DNA of 64,000 bases from Clostridiales bacterium (GTDB lineage Bacteria > Bacillota > Clostridia > Oscillospirales > Oscillospiraceae): positions 1 through 64,000 of the forward strand of contig JALFJQ010000045.1 of assembly GCA_022775085.1 (NCBI GenBank). Reading direction: 5' to 3'. Under the pieces are notes generated by a model that did not search any database, was not told where the DNA came from, and worked only from the letters and a program-made list of their open reading frames with translations. How positions within the stretch are numbered: position 1 is the first letter of the stretch; every line of letters begins with the position of its first letter. The position numbers and the translations under genes were made by a program. Shown one piece after another: positions 1 to 6,593 of the stretch.

Positions 1-123
1 GCCATGATTCGCCGGGTGGAAGTGAGCCGGGACTATAAGCTCACAATTTACTTCAATTTTAACCTCGACCAGTTCCTCCACGGGCTGGATTGTGGGGGTA
101 CCATTCAAGCAGGGGGTGTGTAA
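1..123 (+). CDS. Large serine recombinase, C-terminal tail (cut by window start)
   Basis: The frame is open from base 1 to a TAA at 121-123 and encodes the last 40 residues of a serine recombinase. Bases 1-123 match 62925-63047, the 3' end of the recombinase fragment at the other side of the window, so this is a second copy of that tail. Its body lies left of the window. It probably belongs to a neighbouring element in the same tRNA locus. Whether this copy keeps its catalytic N-terminal domain cannot be seen here. Confidence 0.85.
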   Translation, partial: AMIRRVEVSRDYKLTIYFNFNLDQFLHGLDCGGTIQAGGV

Positions 124-162
124 ATGCGAGGTCTGCATGCAAGGATAAAAATGGAAATGAAA

Positions 163-194
163 AGACCTCATTTTGTTTCCAAAATGAGGTTTTT
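163..194 (+). terminator. Rho-independent terminator after the recombinase tail
   Basis: A perfect 12-bp stem (AGACCTCATTTT with its complement) closes a 6-base loop and ends in a T run. The same hairpin follows the other recombinase copy at 63087-63118. Confidence 0.8.
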
Positions 195-215
195 CAAAGC
201 TTTTTCTGGCTTTTA

Positions 216-260
216 TGGTGGAGATAAGCGGGATCGAACCGCTGACCTCTTGAATGCCAT
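216..260 (-). pseudogene. 3' half of a tRNA-Ala(GGC) gene
   Basis: These 45 bases match 63139-63183, the 3' part of the intact tRNA-Ala, from the anticodon loop (ATGGCAT) through the T-arm and encoded CCA. The 5' half is missing: after the anticodon loop the sequence changes to unrelated DNA at 261. The missing 5' half of a tRNA-Ala lies about 63 kb away at 63286-63307, so the gene seems to have been split by an insertion. Confidence 0.85.
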
Positions 261-456
261 GCTTTGGTAATGAATATTATTTGATATTTATGCAGCAATT
301 AGTCCAATAAGTCCAGAAAATCCGCATAAAAATCCATTATATATCAGTTGGTGCATAGTGTTTCGTCGTGATTCCGGTATGCGTTCCGGTACGATCTGTA
401 GCGCACTTTTTAGGTGTAGCGCAGACCCGACAAAAACAACTGAAAGGAATGGAATT
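261..456. other. Left end of the inserted DNA, candidate attachment region
   Basis: This AT-rich stretch begins at the tRNA break with GCTTTGG (261-267). The same 7 bases occur at 63278-63284, one base before the other tRNA half. It also carries direct repeats of TTCCGGTA (372-379, 384-391) and TGTAGCGCA (397-405, 415-423). No gene is evident. Such paired repeats near an end could be recombinase arm or accessory sites, which is an inference. Confidence 0.45.
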
Positions 457-1395
457 ATGGAATACCTGACAACAAAAGAAACCGCCAAAAAGTGGGGTGT
501 AAATGTATCACTCGTCCGTCGCTATTGCACGCAAGAGCGTATCCCCGGAGTGATTCAGAGGGACGGCGCATGGCTGATCCCAGAAGATGCCAAGAGACCG
601 ATGAAAATAGAACCGGGTGTAAAAGAGCCGGTGGTGCTCCCGGCATTGGCACAGAAGCTGCTTCGGCAGAAAAAGAAGAAAAGCTATCACGGGCTGTACA
701 ATTATGTCCAGATCAATTTGACCTACAGCTCCTGCCGCATGGCAAGCAACCGGCTGACCCGGCAGCAGGTGGAAACCATCTTCACCAAAGGGAAGGTGTC
801 GGTGTCCTTCGAGCCCATGAAGGTGTCCGATTTGGTGGAGGTTTTGAACCACTGTGTCTGCGTAGACTACATCCTCGACCATGCGCAGGAGCCGCTGACC
901 CCAAAATTCATCAAGGATCTCCACTACCAGCTTGTTTTCGGCACAGTAGATGACCGTCGGAAACGGGTTGCGCCGGGGCAGTACCGAAGCCCCAAATCCT
1001 CCCGAAAGGTGCCTTTCATGCTGCCGGCTGAACAGATCAGCTCCAAGCTGAAAGCCCTGATTGCGGAATATGAAGCGCTGACGGAGGTGGAGCGCCGGGA
1101 CATTCTGCGCTTCCATGTGCGCTTTGAGCGGATTTTTCCCTTCGAGGATTGCAACGGCAGAATCGGTCGGCTGATCCTGTTCAAGGAATGCCTGCGGCAC
1201 GATGTGATGCCCTTCATCATTGATGATAAACGGCGAAACCGATATCTGGAAGGTCTCCGGGAATGGGACGATGATCCCGGCATTCTGACGGAAGTGGTGA
1301 TGGAAGCCCAGAGCCGCTTTGATGCCCAGATTCAGCTGCAAAACCTATCGGAGCACCGGCACAATTTCCTGTCGGCAGGCGTTAGGGAGGACTGA
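457..1395 (+). CDS. Fic-fold protein with altered catalytic and inhibitory motifs
   Basis: The 312-residue protein has an N-terminal excisionase-like helix-turn-helix (about 1-45) and a Fic domain. Fic enzymes transfer AMP or similar groups to target proteins using HxFx(D/E)GNGRxxR. Here the motif reads FPFEDCNGRIGR, so the catalytic His is Phe227 and the first Gly of the loop is Cys232. The usual SxxIEGN inhibitory segment reads SSCRMASN, placing Ala96 where the Glu is expected. Both the catalytic base and its inhibitor are therefore absent. I chose ATG 457, preceded by AAAGGAA, over an ATG at 358. TnpV follows after 2 bases. It may be a catalytically dead regulator or use other chemistry. 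Confidence 0.8.
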   Translation: MEYLTTKETAKKWGVNVSLVRRYCTQERIPGVIQRDGAWLIPEDAKRPMKIEPGVKEPVVLPALAQKLLRQKKKKSYHGLYNYVQINLTYSSCRMASNRLTRQQVETIFTKGKVSVSFEPMKVSDLVEVLNHCVCVDYILDHAQEPLTPKFIKDLHYQLVFGTVDDRRKRVAPGQYRSPKSSRKVPFMLPAEQISSKLKALIAEYEALTEVERRDILRFHVRFERIFPFEDCNGRIGRLILFKECLRHDVMPFIIDDKRRNRYLEGLREWDDDPGILTEVVMEAQSRFDAQIQLQNLSEHRHNFLSAGVRED

Positions 1396-1397
1396 TT

Positions 1398-1745
1398 ATG
1401 AAGATTGATTACATGCCCGTGGGGGACTACTGCATCCCCAATCTGGAACTGCCCCAGGAATCCCGCCCCATCGGCAAATGGGGCAGAATGCACTGCCACT
1501 ACCTGGAAACATACCACCCCATTCGGTTCAATCAGCTCATCCTCTCCGGCACCCTCTGGACGTATCTAGCCGACCTGAACGAACAGGCGCAGGCGCGTAT
1601 GGAAACGCTGATCGCACAAATGAAAACCGCAGAGGGCGTTACCGAGAGCTTGAAAGCAAACGATCCTATGGCGTGGGTGCAGAGGATGAACAGCATCCAA
1701 GCTAGGGCGGAGGAGATTATAGTAGAGAAATTAATCTTATACTAA
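1398..1745 (+). CDS. tnpV: TnpV family transposon-encoded protein
   Basis: The 115-residue protein matches my recollection of TnpV, a small protein of clostridial mobilisable transposons: an MKIDY start, IGKWGRMHCHYLE, a central FNQLILSGTLWTYLADLNEQA and WVQRMNSI near the end. Its molecular role is poorly known. It starts two bases after the Fic-like gene and is probably translationally coupled to it. It supports a transposon origin for this end of the island. Confidence 0.85.
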   Translation: MKIDYMPVGDYCIPNLELPQESRPIGKWGRMHCHYLETYHPIRFNQLILSGTLWTYLADLNEQAQARMETLIAQMKTAEGVTESLKANDPMAWVQRMNSIQARAEEIIVEKLILY

Positions 1746-1834
1746 CTCCTGCGTTCTTTTACATAAGTAACACAATGTTGGTAAATTGTGAATATAATTG
1801 GTCGATTCATCTTCTAAACGATACTAATTAATAC

Positions 1835-1877
1835 AAAATGCTGGACATACAATGGCCTTTTGATTGTATGTCCAGCA
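1835..1877 (-). terminator. Terminator for the Mrr-type gene
   Basis: A perfect 14-bp stem (1839-1852 with 1864-1877) is followed on the minus strand by a TTTTG tract, just past the stop of the minus-strand gene that ends at 1905. Confidence 0.75.
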
Positions 1878-1904
1878 AAACAGTTTTCGAGGTACAATAT
1901 TACA

Positions 1905-3305
1905 TTATAATCCAAAATACTTGGCAGCAAGAGATGGTTTTTTTGATAACTCAACCTCTAGATCGTTATAATCCCAACCTTTAATTATTATTTCTCCTTC
2001 CGCACTAATTGTACGAATTCTATCAATGGTATTAGGAGAGAAAAAACCGCTATAGAATAGACCATAGCAATCGGCATGGAATTCCTTTAATAGATCGCGT
2101 GCTTCAGATATGTCTTTTCGGCTGACTTGCTGCTTCATGTGCTTGCACTGAAATATCCATTTTCTTCTTTCTGAGCTAATTAATGTACAGTATTCTTCAT
2201 CAGCCGTAATATCAACTCCACCATCTGCAGCACGGATATTTCCACGAATTTGGACATTTATAAACCCTAAAGAAAGCAATAGGTCGCGGCAAAAAGATTC
2301 GAATTGTTGTTCATTTAATCCTGTGAAATCAAATGATCTACCCCAAAAGTGATGCGGAGCCACAGCTAAAAAGTCCTTCTCCATTTTTTTCAATCTGTTC
2401 TTCTCATATGTAAAACACCGATCAGAGTCTTCTGGTTCAACCCGACAAATTGCAACCCACAGCTCTCCGCACGAAATGATTAACCTTGCTTTTGTATCAA
2501 CAGAATACTTTATCATTGGTTCCATGTCACACTCTTCGTCGACCTGTGAAAAAGCATTGATTACTTCCCTGACAATTTTTAGGTCATAGATTATTCTATT
2601 ATCGTCCACTTTTGTGATAAAATACTTAAATCCGGAATAGAATGAACACACCTTGTTAAGTGGATGGGATAATAGCTGCAGATTATTCAAACCGACACCA
2701 GTTAATGCAATATCAAATCTGCTGATATACACATTCTCAGAATTGCAATTGCACGCTCTTCCTAATGGATGGTCTTTTAGGTACTTGTTGCACAAGAATG
2801 GTGAGGCATTCTTTAATTTCCCCATAATCTGTTTTCGATATTCTTCAATTTCTAGTTGTTCCTCATTTCCTATGTCAATTTCGTAGAATGAGAGTTTTTC
2901 GGTCATTCGGAAGGCATTGACCAATATTTCAATTGTTTTGTTAAGTTCATTACAGGAGAAAGGAATACCGAAGAAACCGATTTGGTTAGAAACAAATGGA
3001 CATCCAAGTCCATCATCATACTGCACTTCTGGCTCATGTCCAATAATTCGACGTAGGCTTTCAATAAATACTTTTTCCTCCTTGATAGTTTCAATGACGC
3101 GAAAAGCACTATCACAGTCTTCATATAGGAAGTCACGGTAGATGCTAAATATATCTTCATCGAATTCGAGATGTAAACGTTCAAGGGCACAACAATGGTC
3201 GATAGAATACGAGAAATAAACTATTCCCATGTCGCTGTCACAGTCGAATTCATAATGTTTATCATAACGGCTGCTAAATTCTTTTATAAACTCTACGGTA
3301 TTCAT
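1905..3305 (-). CDS. Restriction endonuclease-like (Mrr_cat) protein
   Basis: The 466-residue protein has a C-terminal nuclease domain of the Mrr/PD-(D/E)xK type: FTGLNEQQFESFCRDLLLSLGF opens the fold, then DGGVDI supplies the acidic residue and WIFQCKH the QxK motif. Mrr-type enzymes cut DNA, often modified DNA. The first 310 residues are not recognised and may bind a target. AAGAGGTCATT sets the ATG. It stands alone with its own terminator, and its low GC content contrasts with the Fic-like gene beside it. A defence role is inferred from the domain and neighbourhood. Confidence 0.75.
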   Translation of the reverse strand: MNTVEFIKEFSSRYDKHYEFDCDSDMGIVYFSYSIDHCCALERLHLEFDEDIFSIYRDFLYEDCDSAFRVIETIKEEKVFIESLRRIIGHEPEVQYDDGLGCPFVSNQIGFFGIPFSCNELNKTIEILVNAFRMTEKLSFYEIDIGNEEQLEIEEYRKQIMGKLKNASPFLCNKYLKDHPLGRACNCNSENVYISRFDIALTGVGLNNLQLLSHPLNKVCSFYSGFKYFITKVDDNRIIYDLKIVREVINAFSQVDEECDMEPMIKYSVDTKARLIISCGELWVAICRVEPEDSDRCFTYEKNRLKKMEKDFLAVAPHHFWGRSFDFTGLNEQQFESFCRDLLLSLGFINVQIRGNIRAADGGVDITADEEYCTLISSERRKWIFQCKHMKQQVSRKDISEARDLLKEFHADCYGLFYSGFFSPNTIDRIRTISAEGEIIIKGWDYNDLEVELSKKPSLAAKYFGL

Positions 3306-3407
3306 AATGACCTCTTATTCCATACTTTTCTCAAATGAGTGATAATGGCGAGAGTTTGATATATTAAACGGACGTTATACAAATCAATGCATCAATCACT
3401 TACTTAT

Positions 3408-3677
3408 TTATTTTACTTCGAAATTTGACTGATCATCATTATCGGGAAAGGAATAATCATTTAGTTCCGGAAAATCAAGAAACTCTGCAAGTGTCATATT
3501 AAACGCCAGGGCAACTTTGTGCAGAGTGGACGCTCTGGGGTCCTTTGTAAGACCGCGAACGATATTATCCAAAGTGGATTGGTTAATTCCTGCTCGAGTT
3601 GCCAGTTTGTTGATTGCAAAACCTCTCTCTTTACAGAGCTGACGAATTCTTCTTACATAGATCTCAGAATATTCCAT
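3408..3677 (-). CDS. XRE-family transcriptional regulator
   Basis: The 89-residue protein is a Cro/C1-type helix-turn-helix: INKLATRAGINQSTLDNIVRG is the recognition region, followed by a short acidic tail. I chose the ATG at 3677, preceded by GAGGG, over a start ten codons upstream that lacks a site. It diverges from the SLOG gene, and the gap between them holds three related palindromes. Control of itself and that gene is therefore the natural reading. Confidence 0.85.
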   Translation of the reverse strand: MEYSEIYVRRIRQLCKERGFAINKLATRAGINQSTLDNIVRGLTKDPRASTLHKVALAFNMTLAEFLDFPELNDYSFPDNDDQSNFEVK

Positions 3678-3699
3678 AATGCATCCCTCACACACATCA

Positions 3700-3818
3700 T
3701 TACCCATTCACGGGTTAATATGATGATAACAACGAAAAGTGGAGGGATTACCCGAATACGGGTTGACTTAAATAATAAACCCATACTACAATAGTATTAC
3801 CCGAATATGGGTAATACT
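3700..3818. promoter_or_regulatory. Three palindromic operators between XRE and SLOG genes
   Basis: Three copies of a TTACCC-n6-GGGTTA-like palindrome occur at 3700-3718, 3747-3766 and 3793-3818. The last is the best, with perfect 10-bp arms AGTATTACCC/GGGTAATACT. They flank or overlap the plus-strand promoter and cover the start of the XRE gene, as expected for binding sites of that regulator. Confidence 0.75.
3763..3792 (+). promoter_or_regulatory. Promoter of the SLOG gene
   Basis: TTGACT (3763-3768) and TACAAT (3787-3792) are separated by 18 bases. One operator overlaps the -35 box and another begins right after the -10 box. Confidence 0.75.
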
Positions 3819-3837
3819 ATTGGGGTGAGGGTTTGTT

Positions 3838-4293
3838 ATGTGTGTATGTACATTCTTCGGGCATAAGGACTGTCCGGACTCGATTAAAGAAAGGCTATGG
3901 GAAACCCTGAAAGAACTAATTGTGAATCATCATGTGGACATGTTTTATGTCGGCAACCAAGGCAGATTTGATGTAATTGTGCGCAGCGTTCTGCGAGAAC
4001 TGAAGAAAGACTACCCTCAGATCAATTACGCGGTTGTGTTAGCCTATATTCCAGGGAAACAAAATGAATATGACAATTACTCCGATACGATGTTGCCGGA
4101 AGGAATAGAATCTGTCCATCCGCGCTATGCAATTTCTTGGCGCAATAACTGGATGCTCCGGCAATCAGACTATGTGGTTACATACATCACTCACTCTTGG
4201 GGCGGTGCCGCGCAGTGTGCTGCCAAGGCAGCACGCCAGGGAAAGACTGTGATCAACCTTGCAGACATAGAAAATGATGCTTTAGAAAAATGA
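3838..4293 (+). CDS. SLOG-family (Rossmann-like) nucleotide-binding protein
   Basis: The 151-residue protein begins CTFFGHKDCP and contains FYVGNQGRFD, YAVVLAYIPG, WRNNWMLRQSDYVVTYITHSWGGAAQ and KTVINL. This is a very common Firmicutes family related to YpsA/DprA-like SLOG domains, which bind nucleotides or small ligands. The ligand is unknown. GGGGTGAGG gives a strong ribosome site. The divergent XRE gene and shared operators suggest a regulated single-gene cargo, but toxin or sensor activity is not shown. Confidence 0.75.
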   Translation: MCVCTFFGHKDCPDSIKERLWETLKELIVNHHVDMFYVGNQGRFDVIVRSVLRELKKDYPQINYAVVLAYIPGKQNEYDNYSDTMLPEGIESVHPRYAISWRNNWMLRQSDYVVTYITHSWGGAAQCAAKAARQGKTVINLADIENDALEK

Positions 4294-4340
4294 AATGCGG
4301 GTGTTTTCGCATTGAAAGCACCCGCATTTCATGGTATAAT
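4292..4340 (+). promoter_or_regulatory. Terminator hairpin with the fic promoter nested in it
   Basis: A perfect 12-bp stem (4292-4303 with 4319-4330) follows the SLOG stop codon. Its loop contains TTGAAA (4312-4317), spaced 17 bases from TATAAT (4335-4340), which reads into the fic gene. Confidence 0.65.
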
Positions 4341-4371
4341 ATTTGCAACAAATGATTGTTGAGGTTTCACT

Positions 4372-4980
4372 ATGCTGGAGAACAAATTAGGAATCACCTC
4401 TTCTCCTGCGCTTGCGGAAGCAGAGGAGCGTATCAGCAAAAAGAAAGCCGTGGAGCTCTTTGAATCCGGGGTTCTGGATACCTTGGAGGCGGGAAAGTTT
4501 GCGTCTTTGCAAACCATCCACCGTGTTCTCTTTGAAGATATCTACGATTTTGCAGGCAAGATCCGTACTGTCAACTTGGCTAAGGGCAGTTTCCGCTTTG
4601 CCCCTCTCATGTATCTGGATGCTGCGCTGCAGAACATCGACAAGATGCCACAGGGCAACTTCGACCAGATTGTCGAGAAATATGTGGAAATGAATATCGC
4701 TCATCCTTTCCGGGAAGGCAATGGCCGCGCGACCCGAATCTGGCTGGACTGTATGCTGAAAAAGGAAATCGGCATGGTGGTGGACTGGAGCAAGGTTGAC
4801 AAAGAGGACTATCTGCTTGCCATGGAGCGCAGCCCCGTCCGGGATATTGAGATCAAGCATGTTCTCCGCACTGCCTTGACCAATCAGGTGAACAGCCGGG
4901 AAATGTTTATGAAGGGCATTGACCATAGTTACTACTACGAGGGATATACGGCCTTCCAAACAGAGAAACTATATAGATAG
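4372..4980 (+). CDS. fic: Fic protein adenylyltransferase, class III
   Basis: The 202-residue enzyme has the full Fic motif HPFREGNGRATR with catalytic His111. Members of this family AMPylate target proteins. Near the C terminus SYYYEGY (186-192) fits the inhibitory (S/T)xxxE(G/N) helix that defines class III, as in NmFic, so activity is probably self-limited. Start ATG 4372 has TGAGG upstream. It has its own promoter and terminator and no antitoxin partner, which agrees with class III enzymes carrying the inhibitor internally. The target is unknown. Confidence 0.88.
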   Translation: MLENKLGITSSPALAEAEERISKKKAVELFESGVLDTLEAGKFASLQTIHRVLFEDIYDFAGKIRTVNLAKGSFRFAPLMYLDAALQNIDKMPQGNFDQIVEKYVEMNIAHPFREGNGRATRIWLDCMLKKEIGMVVDWSKVDKEDYLLAMERSPVRDIEIKHVLRTALTNQVNSREMFMKGIDHSYYYEGYTAFQTEKLYR

Positions 4981-4982
4981 CC

Positions 4983-5020
4983 AAAACGGTCGCAGACGTT
5001 TGAGTCTGTGACCGTTTTTA
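4983..5020 (+). terminator. Terminator of fic
   Basis: AAAACGGTCGCAGAC pairs with GTCTGTGACCGTTTT around a 6-base loop and ends in a T run. Confidence 0.85.
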
Positions 5021-5191
5021 TCTCTCTGGCTGTGCTACCAAGGCACACCGGTTTCAAGTTAAGCAGCAGAGTTTACAGACTCTTCATACCGTAATCCCCC
5101 GCCATATCAGTAGGTTGCTTCTACCTCTGAGCGCTGGAGTAACGTCCGGAAAATGGTAGGGCAGACAGGCATAATCTCGGAGTTGTTTTTC

Positions 5192-5428
5192 TCATGGCTC
5201 TTCATCAGATTTAGGAATTGGAGACTCATTTAGTCGCGGACAGAAATGTGGCCTTAAACTATAGACATTCTTTTTCTGTAATCGCTTATGTTTACTAAGA
5301 CCTGTACAGTAACTATTTCCAAATGATTTAATACATCCTCCGGAGAACTGTTTATCGATTGACCAATGGCTATATAGATTGCTACAACCAAAACAACTTG
5401 TTGGAAAGAACTTATTATTGGAACTCAC
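5192..5428 (-). CDS. Small cysteine-rich protein, unrecognised
   Basis: The 78-residue product has a CFGC motif followed by three more Cys and many Lys/Arg, suggesting a small metal-binding fold. I chose GTG 5428 because AAGGAGGTG lies just upstream; starting further out would translate the operator region. It diverges from the RHH gene across two palindromes and may share its control. I recognise no family. Confidence 0.5.
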   Translation of the reverse strand: MSSNNKFFPTSCFGCSNLYSHWSIDKQFSGGCIKSFGNSYCTGLSKHKRLQKKNVYSLRPHFCPRLNESPIPKSDEEP

Positions 5429-5460
5429 AGGTATCACCTCCTTAGCAAACATTGTATCAT

Positions 5461-5507
5461 ATATGGGCACCCATATCAAGTACGTCAAAATGTATGGGTG
5501 CCCATAT
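5461..5507. promoter_or_regulatory. Paired operators upstream of the RHH-Mrr-DUF262 operon
   Basis: Two near-identical palindromes, TATGGG-CA-CCCATA (within 5461-5476) and TATGGG-TG-CCCATA (5493-5506), have centres 31 bp apart, about three helical turns. That spacing suits cooperative binding by a small RHH repressor. A TATACT -10-like box follows at 5532. Confidence 0.7.
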
Positions 5508-5559
5508 ATTCCATTTTTCGACAATGTAGGCTATACTAATATAAATGGAGGTGGGAATT

Positions 5560-5754
5560 GTGAAACAAACTGATGCCCAGTTACGTGCCACCAAAAAATA
5601 TCAATCGAAGTTTGAAATGCTGCGGGTTAGAGTCACACCGGAAGAAAAACAAAGAATTGTTGAACATACGAATAGCAGGAAAGAATCACTATCAACTTTT
5701 TTTCGTCGAGCGATTTTTAAAACAATCGCAGATGAAACAGAGAATAAGGGATAA
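5560..5754 (+). CDS. Ribbon-helix-helix (CopG-like) regulator
   Basis: The 64-residue protein has the RHH pattern: a strand FEMLRVRVTPEEKQ, then two helices with KESLSTFFRRAI. The GTG at 5560 is chosen because GGAGGTG lies 7 bases before it; an in-frame ATG at 5545 sits on that site. It is the first gene of an operon with the Mrr and DUF262 genes (gaps of 6 and 26 bases) and most likely represses it through the upstream palindromes. Confidence 0.75.
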   Translation: MKQTDAQLRATKKYQSKFEMLRVRVTPEEKQRIVEHTNSRKESLSTFFRRAIFKTIADETENKG

Positions 5755-5760
5755 TCAAAA

Positions 5761-6567
5761 ATGACAATTGTAGAGGCTATTAAAGCGGTATTGTCGTCAC
5801 ATCCGGATGGAATGGATTATCTGGAAATATATACTGCCATTATTGAAGAAAAGTTATATTCTTTTGGAGCAACAGATCCTCAGAATGTTGTACGTGGACA
5901 GCTAAGAAAACACTGCGATGGATTAAATTTTCCTTCTTCGTCAAAGAATAAATATTTCAGAATTATTCGCCGTGTAAATAACACGAATTACTATGCCTTG
6001 ATTGATAATTCTCCAATCAAAGTACTACCAGCTGAGCCATACGATACAAGTGATCTCCTCCCTGAGGAAAAGATGCAGCAGGCGTATCTCGAGCATGCTG
6101 CATTAATAAAAAATCAACTAATTTCATTAATTCAATCCTGTAGCCCGACTTTTTTTGAGCATCTCGTTGTTGATATGCTCCTTGAAATGGGATATGGTTA
6201 TGATAAGAATTCTGGAATTGTTGTGGGAGGACCTCACGACGGAGGAATTGATGGAATTATATATGAGGATAAACTTGGTTTGGATTTGATTTATATCCAG
6301 GCAAAACGATACAACAAATCTGTGAATGTTGGAAGAAGAGATTTACAGGCATTTGTTGGTGCTATGGAAAAGATTCAAAAGGGTGTATTTATTACAACGT
6401 CATCATTTACTCGAGAGGCGCAAAAATACATCAATTCCCAGCAGCAAAAAAGCATAAAGCTTATTGATGGAGACATGCTTGCGGATATTATGCTCAAATA
6501 TGGACTTGGTGTGAAAAAAATAGGTGAATTCTCAATATTTAAGCTGGATTCGGACTATTTCGACTAA
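5761..6567 (+). CDS. Mrr-family restriction endonuclease with HARE-HTH domain
   Basis: The 268-residue protein starts with a winged-helix HARE-HTH-like domain (about 1-85: TIVEAIKAVLSSHPDGMDYLEIYTAI) and ends with an Mrr catalytic domain. In the latter, FFEHLVVDMLLEMGYG opens the fold, HDGGIDGIIYED supplies the acidic residue and YIQAKRY the QxK motif. The family cuts modified or foreign DNA. It lies between the RHH regulator and the DUF262 gene in one operon, so the two effector proteins may act together. Confidence 0.85.
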   Translation: MTIVEAIKAVLSSHPDGMDYLEIYTAIIEEKLYSFGATDPQNVVRGQLRKHCDGLNFPSSSKNKYFRIIRRVNNTNYYALIDNSPIKVLPAEPYDTSDLLPEEKMQQAYLEHAALIKNQLISLIQSCSPTFFEHLVVDMLLEMGYGYDKNSGIVVGGPHDGGIDGIIYEDKLGLDLIYIQAKRYNKSVNVGRRDLQAFVGAMEKIQKGVFITTSSFTREAQKYINSQQQKSIKLIDGDMLADIMLKYGLGVKKIGEFSIFKLDSDYFD

Positions 6568-6593
6568 TTACTCCAGAAAAAGAAGGGATTTGC

